NCBI GenBank assembly: GCA_944739405.2 | Contig: OX123182.2 | Location: forward strand, 98,820,051 to 98,884,050 | From: Euclidia mi | Lineage: Eukaryota > Arthropoda > Insecta > Lepidoptera > Erebidae | DNA: 64,000 nt | Direction of reading: 5' to 3' | Shown here: one piece after another, positions 8,428-20,565 of the stretch | Layout of the letters: each line of letters begins with the position of its first letter | How positions within the stretch are numbered: the stretch's first letter is position 1 | Notes under the pieces: generated by a model | Database searches by the model: none | What the model saw: the letters and a program-made list of their open reading frames with translations, nothing else | Told to the model about the DNA's origin: nothing | Made by a program: the position numbers and the translations under genes

Positions 8428-11312
8428 ATGCCCAAAGACTCAAAGAACGTTAAAGAGGAGTCTAAAGAACAAGCTTCTTTAGAAGTGATTATCAAATTCA
8501 TTATACGATTTGACGGAAGTCGTGAAAAATTAAACCCCTTTCTCAACAACTGTGATAATGCAATTTCTTTAGCCTCCTCTCACCAAGAAAATATCGTTTT
8601 CAAATATATTTTAAGCCAGTTGGATGGAAAGGCCGAAGTAGCATGCTCTATTAAAGAATTCGATTCTTGGCCATCACTTCGTGAATTCTTACAGAACCAA
8701 TTCGGCGAAAGAAAACGCTACGCCCACTTACTAACAGATCTTCAAGACTGTAGACAAGGTGCCAAGGAGAATTATAAACCAATTCTCACTTCGAATTGAA
8801 ACGTGCTTATCAAAGTTACTGACAGAAATATCCATAACTAATCACAAGAAAAGTGAACTGTCAGGAAGAGTGGCCGCGATGGAGGATCTCGCCCTTCATA
8901 CATTCACTATGGGCCTAAATGCTCGTATTTCAAACATCATTAGATGTAGGGATCCAAGAACACTAAACGAGGCCATTAACTACGCAATCTGGGAAGAAAA
9001 AATCCTACAATATACACTCCTAATTCGAAAACACAATTCCGTCGCAATAACTTTAACAAACCCACTTTCAAAACAAGTAACTCAAATAATAATAATTTTC
9101 CAAATCAACTAAAACCCTCCTCGTCCTTCTCTGATCTATTCTGTAGATATTGCAAAAAATCCGATAATTTGTTAGAAAATTGCAAACTACGTGACCATAA
9201 CAATAAGAGATTCGAAACCGGTAACAGGTTCAACAACCCAAATCCACCGGTTTCAAACCCAGAACCGAATTCAAACCACAAATTAATTTTGTTACTGAAG
9301 AAAAAAGTTATGACACCGTAGATTCCAATGAAAATTTAAACTAAGCAATGTCCCGGCTAGGTGTCGCACGGGACATATCTTCTTTTCAATAGACGACACC
9401 AAGATTCCTATAAAAACCCTACCTGTACAGACCTATGGACATGGGAACCAGCCCAAAAATCAGAGTCTCTCAAATAGAGTCAAGCAACCGGGTAACCAGC
9501 CCCAAACTGTAGACTCAATTCCAATTCGTAGAGTCAAGCAACCGGGTAGCTAGCCCCAAACCGTAGACTCGATCACGTCGAAACCTGAAAAACCTGTATA
9601 AGAAAATATAATTAGTCATAAAGTATATGAGTTCACATCCAATATATCCAATAAGTACTTACATCATGTAAAAGTGGATTCTCCCGTGTCTCCTAATCAT
9701 TTGTTGTTGCTCGTCGATACTGGCGCAGCTATCTGTATTATAAAAAAATCTTCAAAGATATGCCTTGTATTAATACATCAATTAGGTTCAAAATCCAAGG
9801 CATAGACTCTAAAGATGAATGCCCCACCTTAACTTTAGGTCAAATCCCTATATCAATTATGACACATGATGAATCACATGACGATTGCAAACATCTAACG
9901 CATATATTTAATTTAGTTGATAATATTAACTTGCCCTCTTCTTTCTCTTAGCGTTATCCCAGTTTCAATCTGGGGTCCGCTTACTAGTCTAATCGGATTT
10001 GGCTGAATATTAGCTTTTCCACAGAGCGACTGCCTGTCTGACTTCCGCAACCCGAAGGGGTAGAAATATTCCATGGTTTAGACTAGTGTCAGTTTATTTA
10101 GAAGGTACTGACGCCCTGTAACGATTGTCAAAGATCTTCATGACAACCGGGACCGACGGCTTAACGTGCTTTCCGCGGCACGGGACAAGCGATTATTAAC
10201 AATTCAATACGCACATAACTCCGAAAAGTCATTGGTGCGCGCCGTGGATTCGAACCCGATACCCTCTGCATGGCAGTCTGTTGGTATATCCACTCGGCTA
10301 TCGCTGCCTCTACTATATAATATTAATTATACATATACTATATTATATAATATTAACTTGCCCTATGTTGGAATAATCGGTAACGACCTATTTATCATCA
10401 TGGATGGTCAAATTAACTACGTGCAAGGTACATTAAATCTAAAAGATATAACACTTAAGATGTTTTTCAATAATCCTACTTACACTATTGCACCACGTAG
10501 TGAAGCCATAATAGAGTGCACAGTATCGAGTCCCGATATTAAAAAAGGTTTAATAATCGACCAACACTTATCTGACAATCTATTAGTAGCAAACTGTATT
10601 GTCCAGGTAAAAACGAATAACCGAGTAAATATCTCAGTCGTTAATACCTCAGAGAAACCGGCAACTATCGAATCTGACCTTCAATTGAACCTTGAATCTT
10701 TCGAAACAAATTCTTCTATTCCAATAGCTAGTATATCAGTATCAAATACTCTCGAACGAACTGAAGAAGTTTTGAATCTCCTTCGTGAATCCCACCTTAA
10801 TTCCGAAGAGGCAGAAGCCTTATACTCAGTCTGTTCTCAATTCTCAGATATTTTCCACTTACTTATGATCAATTAACATCCACTAACGCAATCCAACATG
10901 AAATAAAAACCACTACAGATAACCCCATTAACGTAAAGACATACCGATTTCCGGAATGTCACAAGAAGGAAGTTGAATCCCAAGTAGATAAGATGCTGCA
11001 ACAAGGCATTATCAAACCCTCTATGTCTCCATGGTCTTCTCCTATCTGGGTTGTACCCAAGAAGCTCGATGCTTCTGGCCAAAGAAAATGGCGAGTCGTA
11101 ATTGACTACCGCAAACTAAACGACATAACTATCGGAGACTCCTATCCTATTCCTAACATATCTGAGATATTAGACCAACTAGGAAAATGCAAGTATTTCA
11201 GTACGCTAGATTTAGCTTCTGGTTTCCACCAAATTAATATGAGCCCAAACGATTCTCCCAAACCTGCGTTTTCAGTCCCTACAGGGCATTACGAGTTCAC
11301 GAGAATAGCTAT
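8428..11312 (+). pseudogene. gypsy gag-pol, frameshifted and interrupted
   Basis: Gag starts at ATG 8428 and shows a retrotransposon Gag core (FGERKRYAHLLTDLQDC). A frameshift near 8775-8785 moves it to the frame open until 9112. The knuckle near 9130-9180 reads CRYCKK...ENC and lacks the histidine. Protease carries LLLLVDTGAAICII at about 9703-9745. A SINE splits the post-protease region at 9938-10347, and the frame resumes at YVGIIGNDLF. Another frameshift near 10861-10875 leads into RT (WRVVIDYRKLN, YFSTLDLASGFHQI). RT is cut before the YxDD box; RNase H and most of integrase are missing. It cannot be functional. Confidence 0.8.
9938..10347 (-). mobile_element. tRNA-derived SINE with 17-bp target-site duplication
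   Basis: TAATATTAACTTGCCCT occurs at 9921-9937 and again at 10348-10364, bracketing the insertion. On the minus strand the tRNA-like head (B box GGGTTCGAATCC) is at the 10300 end and the tail is GCTAAGAG. Related copies lie at 16711-17101 and 57067-57447. It inserted in antisense to the gypsy pol frame. Confidence 0.88.
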
Positions 11313-11687
11313 TACAGCCAAGCTGGGAAGGACCATATACTGTGATAAAGAAAATTAACGACGTAACCTACAGAATTCGGAAGACACCTAGAAGTCCACT
11401 GAAGATTGTTCATGTGGATAGGATAGCGGTATATCATGGATCCAACAATGCTCGGGACGAGCATGTCTTAGAGAGGGGGTAGTGTGACGGCCGGTGTCAG
11501 GCCAAGCTGTCATCACTACCGTTGCCAAGGACTACTGACGTCTACACGACAAACTAGCCGGTCATCAAACACAATAATTTATTAACAAAGAGGTTTGAAG
11601 ACTATTTTATTATTTGGAAATGAGTTTTTAGTTCGATGACGTATACACTCTATCAAGTGTTCGCCAAATTCACCAGTCATTGACAAC

Positions 11688-11780
11688 AAGGCGATGGCCG
11701 TGTGGATAACATATTCCGTTCACGTTCTGAAGGCGTGGGTTCAAATCCCAGTCATAACAGTTATGTGGATCATGATTTTT
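11688..11780 (+). repeat. tRNA-like SINE head
   Basis: A-box-like TGGCCGTGTGG and B-box GGGTTCAAATCCC are spaced as in a tRNA. The acceptor ends do not pair, so this is read as a SINE remnant inside the LTR rather than a tRNA gene. Confidence 0.45.
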
Positions 11781-11931
11781 ATGAAATTTGGAAAATGTTT
11801 ATGAATATTTGGCAAATATTTAAAAAAAGATTATTTAAATATTTCGAGTAAAAATTAGAAATTTCTAGAAACTTCAGGAAGGAATGGAAAGGTTAAAAAG
11901 AGACAGGAGATGGAAAAACAAAATTTAAATA

Positions 11932-12110
11932 TCTTAATATATAAAATCCTTGCGTTACTGACTGACTGACAGACACGCTACGAATTTGGCATGTATGTTT
12001 CTTGGGGACCGTAGGGGTGCACTAAGAAGGGATTTCCTGAAATTCCCACGGGATCGGCCAAAACGGGTAAATTTAAAAAAAATGCAGGCAGAGCTGCGGG
12101 CGTCCTCTAG
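11932..12110 (+). mobile_element. Short non-autonomous Helitron-like element
   Basis: It begins TCTTAATATATAAAATCC and ends GGGCGTCCTCTAG, inserted between A and T as Helitrons do. A second copy in reverse lies at 15283-15489 and a decayed one at 61250-61385. Direct repeats of about 80 bp (11842-11921 and 12111-12190) flank this copy. Confidence 0.65.
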
Positions 12111-15100
12111 TTTCGAATAAAGATTAAAAAATTCTAGAAACTTCAGGAAGGAATGGAAAGGTTAAAAAGAGACAGGAGATAGAAAAACAATTGAATTATG
12201 AAATGACAATCGAAATTAGTGGATCTAGAACATTCCTAGGCGGTGTAGACGCGCTGAGCGCCAGTTTAAGGTGAAAAGTGGTAAAGTGAAGAAAAAAAGG
12301 AAGAAAGAAGAAGTAGTAAAATTAAGTGAAGTGAAAGCATATTGCAGTGAAGTGCAGTGAAGTGCAGTGAAAAGTGCAGTGCAAGAGACGCTAGTGTTGG
12401 TGCTGTCCGCGTCGAAAATAAACGGCGTGTCGTGTGTGAAGTCGAATAAAGTGTCATCAGTGCTACCCGGTGTTTCCTTCCAATCCCGTTACCCCGTCCG
12501 TAACAATATGAACAATTGGGACACATGTCGGTGTCAAAATTGGATTGGCGTTCGGTGGAGCATTACTTTCTCCCGCATCATGTGGTATTGAAGCCATCAA
12601 CTGGCAAGCTGCGCACGGTGTTTGATGGTTCTGCGCAGACTTCATCAGGCGTATCCTTGAACCAGTGCTTGCATTCTGGTCCCAAGTTGGTCAAGGACCT
12701 TTGTGACGTCATCACCAGCTTCCAACGACATCAGGTTGTCTTTGTGGCCGACATAAAATGATGTTCAGGCAGACGATTATACATCCTGATGACCGTCGCT
12801 TCCAGCTGATCCTTTGGAGAGAGAATCCTCGCGATCCCATGGTCGTCTACGAGCTCAATACCAATACGTACGGGTTAAAGTCGAGCCCCTACTTGGCAAT
12901 ACGTTCTCTTTGGGAGCTCGCAGACCGCGAGGGCTTACGTTTCCCACGAGCCTCTGCCATCTTGAAGGACGATATGTACGTGGATGACATTTATTCAGGC
13001 GCCTCCACAGTGGACGAGATGATCCTCCTGCGGGACGAATTGATAGGTATTTTGGCCTCCGCTGGTTATGAGTTGCGCAAATGGATTTCGAACTCATCAG
13101 CGCATTTGGAGGGCTTACCCGAGGATCATCAGCAAGATCCACATCTATTTCAGATTGTTGACAACCCCGCCATGATGGCTGTTCTCAGCGTTCAATACAG
13201 ACCAGTCCAATACATCTTTACGTATAACGTAGACTTGAAATTGCCTTGTTCTTGGTCTAAACGTCTCGTATTGTCTATTGTCGCCAGAACCTTTAATCCG
13301 AACGGTTGGATCTGTCCAGTTATATTTTGGGAAAAATGCTTCTTGCAGAAGCTTTGGACAGCAGGATTGATCTGGGACGAACCTCTACACGGTACTCTTG
13401 TTGAGGAATGGACCTCTTTTGTATCCTCACTTCCTGCCGTCAACGAGATCTCCTTGCCTCGTCCCATCCTTCATCCCGGGAAATACAAGGCCACCCTTCA
13501 CGGGTTTTGTGATGCCTCGGAACGTGGTCACGCGGCTGTGGTGTACTTGCGCACAGTTAGTGCCTCAGGTCAGGTGAGGGTTTCCCTGATCATGGCGAAG
13601 AGCAAGGCTGCACCCCTTTGGACATCTTTGACCATCCCAAAATTGGAGCTCTCGGGAGCAGCCCTACTTGTACGCTTATTGAACCACGTGTCCAGTACTT
13701 TCGGTAAAAGCATTTGTATTAATGGGACCTACACCTGGACAGACAGCCAAATTGTTCTTTGTTGGTTGAAGGCTTCTGTCCACACCTTGGAGGTATTTGT
13801 CACTAATCACGTTTCCCAAATACAAAAATCTGAAGTCAAGCTTGTTTGGAGACACGTGCCAGGTGAGCTCAACCCCGCTGATTGTGCCTCGCGCGGATGC
13901 TTGACGCCTAGTTTGATAGGTCATTCACTGTGGTGGGGTCCGGAATGGTTGAGTCAACCAGAAATTGATTGGCCTCGAACGCCAGTTTTGAATACTTCTA
14001 ATTTGCCGGGTCTACGAACACTCGCTCTTGAGAAGGTAGAATGCGCCTTCAACCCCGATTATTTGCTGAATCGTTACAGCTCCCTTGACAAGTTGTTAGG
14101 TGTTACTGCTTGGATAAAGCGTTTTGTTTTTAATTTTAGGCACCCACAACAGAAACGACTGACAGCGTTTCTCTCACCACAGGAACGACAGGAGTCCCTC
14201 ACCTTTTGGATTCGTTCTGTGCAATTGGCGCACTTTGAGAAGGAGATTGCTATCCTTAAGTCAGGGAAATTGAAATAATCGGGCGCGATATCTAAATTGA
14301 ACCCCTTTTTGGACGATACGGGTCTCTTGCGCGTTGGAGGGCGTCTCAAGAACGCCAACCTCCTTTACGGGGCACGTCACCCCCTGTTGTTACCCAAGGA
14401 CGGTCATTTGGTACGTCTGTTGGTAACTGACCGTCACCTTAAAAATTCGCATGCTGGTTGTAATGCGCTGTTGGCCATTTTGCAACGCGAGTTTTGGATT
14501 TTGTCTGCCCGAAGAATTATTCGGAGTATAGTCTTTCGTTGCATCCCTTGCTATAAGTTCAAGGCTTCTACCATGCAGCCCTTGATGTGAGACTTACCGG
14601 CAGATCGCGTAACTGAGAGCAGGACGTTTGACGGTGTTGGCACAGACTTCGCTATTCCCTTTTTGGTGAAAACGTCGACACTTCGAAACAGCAAGACTGT
14701 TAAGGCCTACTTGTGTGTTTTAGTCTGTTTCTTCACAAAGGCCGTACACTTAGAACTGGTCTCGTCGCTTACGACCAAGGTGTTTGTAGCCACATTTGAC
14801 AGATTTGTATCCCGCAGAGGGCTGCCCTCCTTGATCCGATCTGATTGCAGCACTAACTTCAAGGGCGGGATAAATTGGTTGTTTTACCCACCAAATTGTC
14901 CGCACTGGGGTGGTATTTTTGAGGCCGCTGTAAAATCGGCCAAAACACACTTGCGCAGGACAATCGGTGAATCTGTCCTTACATTTGAGGAACTCGCAAC
15001 TATGTTTTGTAAGATTGAGGCCGTTTTGAACTCTCAGCCATTGTGCCCGATCTCCTCAGATCCGAATGATTTGGAGGCCCTTACGCCGGGCCATTTTTTG

Positions 15101-15144
15101 ATTGGTGGCCCACTTGTCGCCTTGCTTGAGTACCCATATCCAGT

Positions 15145-15690
15145 CACGTGGCGCTACTTGCATGCTGCCACCCCCCGCGTCTGGCGGGCCCTGCGCGCGG
15201 GGTAACCCGCGACGGGGGCCGCTCCATTCTGTTGTTGATTACTCGGTGATTTTTTATGAATTTCTGCTAACATATATATATACTAGAGGACGCCAGCAGC
15301 TACGCCTGCATTTTTTTTAAATTTACCCGTTTTGGCCGATCCCGTGGGAATTTCGGGAAATCCCTTCTTAGTGCACCCCTACGGTCCCCAAGGAACATAC
15401 ATGCTAAATTTCAGCTTCCTGCGCCCAATAGTTTTGGCTGTAGCGTGTCTGTCAGTAAGTCAGTAACGCAAGGATTTTATATATTAAGATTTAGATTCTT
15501 CATAAAGTTTCCTACAGATTGGTATATAAATATCCTTACATAATTGTACATTTTAATCATAAAACTGCTGAAAGTAAAGAAGGAAATAAAAATGCGATTA
15601 TAACGATCGACCGATTCTCGGCCTCTCGCCAGTCAGGCACCTTTTTGACGCGGCCGATTCCCGGCCTCTCACCAGTCCCGAGGTTATATT
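15145..15690. other. Insertion in BEL integrase
   Basis: This foreign block breaks the integrase C-terminal frame. It starts with a GC-rich piece (about 15155-15225), contains a minus-strand Helitron at 15283-15489, and ends with a 23-bp near-exact direct repeat (CGATT(C/T)CGGCCTCTC, from 15609 and 15656). Exact edges cannot be fixed without an intact relative. Confidence 0.55.
15283..15489 (-). mobile_element. Short non-autonomous Helitron-like element
   Basis: The complement begins TCTTAATATATAAAATCC (at 15489) and ends CTAG (15286-15283), matching 11932-12110 over most of its length. It is nested in the BEL integrase insertion. Confidence 0.65.
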
Positions 15691-16003
15691 GATACGAGAC
15701 CTTATCGTCTCTCGCGTTTTGAATTGGTACGCCAGATTACTCAGAGCTTTTGGAAACGCTGGAATTTGGAATATTTGCACATACTCCAGCAACGCGTTAA
15801 ATGGACTGACAAGACCGATCCACCCAAGATTGGTGACCTCGTTTTGATCAAGGAGGCTAACCTTCCGCCACTCAGATGGCGCAGGGGGCGCATCCATCGT
15901 TTGGTAACTGAGACTGATGGAGTTCCCCGATTTGCTGAGGTCTTGGTGGACGGTTCGATTCTGAGGAGAGCGATTGCAACGTTGTCACGTCTACCAACTG
16001 ATT

Positions 16004-16528
16004 AGCGGACCGGTAGGCCGGTCCGGGGCGGGTGGATATTTGAAATAGAAATATTATTTATGATAAGTCAAATCGATTATATCGGTTTAGTAACGTTTAG
16101 TCTATTGTAAATTTTGACTATGGTCACACTATGAACTGTCATTCATTCACATTTGGTTCATTGTTCGGTTCCCCCCCACGCAGTATCTTGTAATCTCGCG
16201 TGCTTTTGTGATATTGGACGATGGGCGGAATCGTCCCCAGCAATCAACAAAAATGAAATGTAGCTCAATTGACACATCTTGGCAAGATGATTTTTTTTTA
16301 CTATGGGGACGTTGCCCAAAAGCATGGGGTTGTCATAGTAATTAACGGTTAAACAAATATTCGTATAAGTACGTATTTTTGACGATTATTTGTAAAACAC
16401 CTACTCATTTATGTATTCATTAGTGCACAGTGAACATAGACCAGTAATATTAACACTCACTATTGTTATTTGTCTAATATGAGCATTTTATGAATGAATA
16501 ATTAGAAGAAAATGAATTTAAATGATTC
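16004..16528 (+). other. BEL 3' flank and probable start of its LTR
   Basis: Directly after the BEL stop comes a GC-rich tract ending GGGGCGGG, which could be the polypurine tract, then TGGATATTTGAAATAG near 16031 as a possible LTR start. The LTR end could not be located. The rest holds nothing recognisable. Confidence 0.35.
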
Positions 16529-17114
16529 ATTCATTTATATTATACTAGACGGCGCCAGCGGCCTCGCACGCGTCAATTTTACATATAAACCTTCCTCTTG
16601 CATCATTCTATCTATTAAAAAAAACCGCATTAAAATCCGTTGCGCAGTTTTTAAGATTTAAGCATACAGAAGACAGACTTTGTTTTATACTTTGTAGTGA
16701 TTATTATATAAGGGCAGCGATAGCCTAGAGAAGATACCAATGGATTACCATGAAGAGGGAATCGGGTTCGAATCCATTGGTGACCAATGACTTTTCGAAG
16801 TTAAGTGCGTCTTAAATTGTTAATTATCGCTTGCCCCGTGCCTTGGAGAGCAGGTTAAACCGTCGGTCCCGGCTGTCACGAAGATGTTTGTCAGTCGTTA
16901 CGTGGAGTCAGTACCCTCAAATAAACTGATACTGGTCTTAACCATGGAATATCGCTATCCCTTTGAGTTGCGCAGGTCAGACGGCAGTCGCTTTGTGGAA
17001 AAGTTGATATTCTGTAATATCTGGTTAGACCAGTAAGCGGACCTCGTGCTCTAAGGCGTGTAAGTCTTGGATGCAACCGGGATAATGCTAGGGCGATGAT
17101 GATTCATTTATATT
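16529..17114 (+). mobile_element. Composite Helitron-fragment and SINE unit with 13-bp TSD
   Basis: ATTCATTTATATT occurs at 16529-16541 and 17102-17114. Between them lie a fragment whose complement ends CTAG like a Helitron 3' end (from 16545) and then a full tRNA-SINE starting GGCAGCGATAGCCTAG near 16711. The SINE has a B box GGGTTCGAATCC and the tail GGGATAATGCTAGGGCGATG. Either a Helitron landed at the SINE edge or the two moved as one retroposon. Confidence 0.6.
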
Positions 17115-20100
17115 CGTTATTTTCCTATTATTCATTCATTATCATTGAAATATTTAAAAATACATTATTTTTTCATTTTGTATAGTTACTAAATAATGTT
17201 TTGTACTGTAATATAACCAAAATGTCAAAATAACTTACAAGTGTAAAATGAAAATATAGGTTAATTAATAATAGTTACCACGGAATTATGTAAAAAAAAA
17301 GGATTTAAATCAAGTAGTGGATACTTAAGGTACACATTGGCATCAGTTCCATGTGTGTTGGTATATGGGGACGGAGCCCATACATTTTTGCCCATAGTTC
17401 TTTGGAACCCGAGAGAATGCCGCTTCTTTGCTCTATAACCGGCATCGGTTTATTTGTGATAAGAGATTTGTGAAATATTGAACATTTGCGAAAATTGAGT
17501 GAATCCGGTATCGACGTCCACGTGCCATCGTGTCTTGAAGACGTCGCGTTTGCAGCCTAATAGCTAAGTATTTAGATAATTAACCAGCTAATATTGGCCA
17601 ATTTTAGATCTGTGTGTGTTTCTAGCTTAGCTCCAAGCCTGACATCCAGTGAAGATTTGGTAAGTAAATTAATATTGTAATCTTGTAATTCACTGTGCAG
17701 TCACAGCAATAGTGTTTAGACCCTTGCCCTGGGCAAAGACTGGATGAATTAATCGTTTCCACTGACCTATGCAAACCTTACCCAATTTTGGCCCAGACTC
17801 AACATACTCTAAACGCCGAACGCTAAACGAACGAATTATACACATGAGTCATGAAACTCATGAATCAAATTTTTCGCAGAATTATTTTCTCACTCACACG
17901 CGCCGGCAAGGCATATAGTTTCATTTCACTCAACCTGCCACACTTGACAACCAACCCGAACAAATTTGTCAGAACGCGTTTTTCACGGCAGCGCGGCACG
18001 GGGCGGTAAACAGTAAGTATCGGATTAACGGACTTGGAAAAATTTAACAGAAGTTAACAAGTCCGTTAACAGTTTTTAAAATTAACTTAAAAGTTAATCC
18101 GTTAGTGGAAATGTTAACTTCGTTACTTAACGATTAACGGATTAACGAGTTAATGCCCAGCTATGCACTTTTATACGACATTTATTTTTCGCATGTATAT
18201 AGTCAGTAAAATAAAGAGTAATTTTACAAACTAAATATTTTTCATGTATTTACAGAATGCTAGCCATAAAATGCAGGCCTGTTAGTAATGATATTTATGA
18301 AAACTTCGTAAAGTCAGCGGTGCGGATAGAGAGTTTTAACTTGAGACCCTTTGCATAGCAGTCAATAAAAATATGAACACAGTATTACGTATATAGAAAT
18401 TCATGAGCTATTAGCATTTAAACTGGACATGAAGTATGACGGGTGGCGTGTTCACAATCGTCTATTTGAATCGGTCCTGCGTCACTTTGCTGTAAGTAGG
18501 CAATAAATACCACTCGAATGCCACGTAATCCCAATGAGCTTCGGTGAAAAAATAGAAACGTTTTATCGCTGGAATACATTTTCAATTCGTTCAAGTGGAA
18601 AATTATTTGTTATTTGATATTTTTGGCCTGCTGTCTGTTTGTTTTATAAACAAGGCCTTAAACTAGTGTTCTAAAAGTATTAGGTTTACTTATATTTATA
18701 CACAATTATATTTTTCATTAAAATCTTAAGTGCAATACTGCTTAGAATATCCTGCTTAATAGATATTAGTTTGAATTTTATTATGTAAAATAATACTTAG
18801 CTGTAGAAAACTTTCGTAACATGCAAAAAATTTTTGATAAAATAATTTAACCTTGGACAAAATATAATTATGAATAAGGATTACAAATTTTCTAGACTTG
18901 TATGTGTGACTCTTTTAATTTGATGTTTGTCAGAAGCACCAAATTAAAAGATTCGCATCTTTTCGTGTTTTTAAAGAATTTTAAATTACTGTATGGTCAT
19001 GCACACGACTATGTTAATACATGAGTGAAGCAGTATAGATTTTTACTATCAGAAGTTTGCTAGTTCGTGTTTTAAGGCTTATCGATCCAATGTTCATTTA
19101 AGCTTGCCGACCCATCGAGTCACCGACGTTTAATTTTACAGTAAATATAAACGGGACCTTAAAATATCTTGCTATCCCTATTATTCCCAAGCGCGTTGGT
19201 TCGGCTTTCAGACTAACGAGATTTTACTGAATATAATGATTTCCATAATACATTGGGATAATTATATCCTAGAGATAGATCAACTGCGGATTCTTAAGGG
19301 TACGAACTTCCCTTGTAGATTGTCTTAGATTACTTGATTTAAGACTTGATGTTAGCAATATTACTGAGCTGATGCTTTGTGTGATAGTTAAATTATCCTG
19401 TACCTAGAACAGCTGTATAGTGGACGGTTATAGGCTGAGATGATGAATGTTATTGAGGCAAAATATCTTCTGCTATCCTCCCTCTGTTTTCATTTACTTT
19501 TTTTATAAATATAGCGGCAGATGAGATGTCCTACCTGAAGATAAACGTCTAATTTCAAACCTTAAATGCCAACCAGACGTCTCTGGCGTGTAACCAGCCT
19601 TAGTTGAAGAGAAACGAAGATAAAACCACATGCATTTCTTCTCCAAAATACAAAAAAAATATTCTATCACATACACACCATACCATTAAGTCCCAAACTA
19701 AGCTTAGTTCGTACTATAGTGATAGTTATTTAGTCTGTTTTATTTTTAAAGCATATCCATTTAATAATATTTTTGCTATAAGGTCTATCAGTATGGTTCC
19801 AACACATAATATCTAAATCAAATAACTTTATATTGATTATTATAAGGTGACTTAATATGCTGCAATATATGTGAAGTAAACGTAACAAGAGTGAATAGCG
19901 TTTATTTGTTTATTTAATTTAACATTCTGCAATATTAGTTATACAATTTAAGTGACTGCTAATAAAGATCAAATTATCAGCAATATATTCGAACTAGTTC
20001 ACTCCCGCATTAAATCAACAAACTTAAATAGGCATTAATGATCTACATCTAAAGAGCTCAAATATTTGCTTTGATCACATAACAGTTGATACTTCACATG

Positions 20101-20250
20101 CAAAGCAAACGTTTCAAAATTTGAACCAACTTTTACTACGTACGATAAATCTAAAAGCTGTTAAATTACTTTGTGAATTATTTAGTATGCAATTTAAAGA
20201 TGAAACACGTGTTTTAAAAATAACAGAAACTTTTTACAAACATAATAGTT
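17115..20250. other. Anonymous intergenic sequence
   Basis: No gene is recognised in this 3.1 kb. 17330-17660 is moderately GC-balanced and might be the inner part of the BEL LTR, but nothing proves it. A SINE-tail fragment (CCCAAACTAAGC) lies near 19690. The AACGGATTAACG repeat is listed separately. Confidence 0.5.
18003..18168. repeat. TTAACGGATTAACG-type repeat, possible hAT remnant
   Basis: Many variants of GTTAATCCGTTAAC on both strands fill this block, which ends TTAATGCCCAGCTATGCA. Subterminal repeat clusters next to a TGCCCAGC-like end resemble non-autonomous hAT elements. The second end is not clear. Confidence 0.4.
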
Positions 20251-20251
20251 A

Positions 20252-20565
20252 AATAGCCGAGTGGAGAGACCGACAGACTGCTACGCAAAGGGTCTCGGGT
20301 TCTAATCCACGGCACGCACCAATGAATTTTCGGAGTTAGGTGCGTATTAAATTGTTAATTATCGCTTGCTAATCGGTGAAGGAAAACATCGTGAGGAAAC
20401 CTCCATGTCTAAGAGTTCTCCATAATGTTCTCGAAAGACATGTGAAGTCTGCCAACCCGCACTTGGCCAGCGTGGTGGACTATGGCTTTACACTTCTCAT
20501 AGTGAGAAGAGGCCCGTGCCCAGCAGTGGGACAATATAAAGGGCTGATGATGATGAATAGTTTTT
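20252..20565 (+). mobile_element. tRNA-SINE with LINE-like tail
   Basis: The head AATAGCCGAGTGGAGAGACC and B box GGGTTCTAATCC are followed by the common body (AATTGTTAATTATCGCTTGC). The 3' half ends in GCCCAGCAGTGGGAC and GGGCTGATGATGATGAA, familiar from lepidopteran RTE-type tails. An antisense copy of the middle part is at 52370-52500. Confidence 0.7.

Larger units (their letters stand above)
7555..11312 (+). mobile_element. Ty3/gypsy element 1, internally truncated
   Basis: A 259-bp 5' LTR (7555-7813) runs from TGTTACATCC to GTTCTAACA. A primer-binding-type sequence TTGGTGGCAGCG starts at the next base. After about 610 bp of leader come gag, a zinc-knuckle remnant, protease and the N-terminal half of RT. 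RT stops abruptly near 11312 before its catalytic Asp pair, where sequence of a different element begins. No matching 3' LTR is present. The duplicated segment ends exactly at the LTR, confirming that boundary. Confidence 0.75.
11313..12505 (+). mobile_element. Ty3/gypsy element 2: integrase tail and 3' LTR
   Basis: From about 11320 one frame encodes the C-terminal end of a gypsy integrase (SWEGPYTVIKKINDVTYRI, then HVDRIAVYHG), closing at a stop near 11480. A polypurine tract (AGAGAGGGGGTAG, 11470-11482) precedes a putative LTR from TGTGACGGCC (11483) to GTCCGTAACA (12505). This LTR looks unlike the 259-bp LTR at 7555, so element 1 and this tail probably come from different families. The LTR contains a SINE-like piece, a short Helitron and an 80-bp direct repeat. 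A repeated AGTGCAGTGA tract lies at 12343-12384. Confidence 0.65.
12506..16003 (+). pseudogene. BEL/Pao pol pseudogene (RT, RNase H, integrase)
   Basis: The coding part is 5'-truncated where the gypsy LTR ends. RT begins near EQLGHMSVSKLDW and has a catalytic DDMYVDDIYSG at about 12970-13000. RNase H follows (GFCDASERGHAAV, TIPKLELSGA, WTDSQIVLCWL, RHVPGELNPADCASRG). The integrase zinc region and core follow, with GTDFA, RSDCSTNF and the E in KIEAVLNSQPL. Damage: a frameshift near 12760, in-frame stops at 14276-14278 (TAA) and 14588-14590 (TGA), an internal deletion between the second Asp and the Glu of integrase, and an insertion of about 550 bp near 15145-15690. The C-terminal part resumes near 15690 (RQITQSFWKRWNLEYLH) and ends at 16003. 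gag and protease are absent. Confidence 0.85.

Noticed and set aside
10166..10347. N-terminal extension of the frame that resumes in gypsy pol
   Set aside because: The first 60 codons are antisense SINE sequence up to the TSD at 10348; only the later part is gypsy.
11688..11780. tRNA gene (also 16711, 20252, 22103, 46870, 57067 and 60014)
   Set aside because: A and B boxes are present but acceptor stems do not pair and each is followed by a SINE body; several have target-site duplications.
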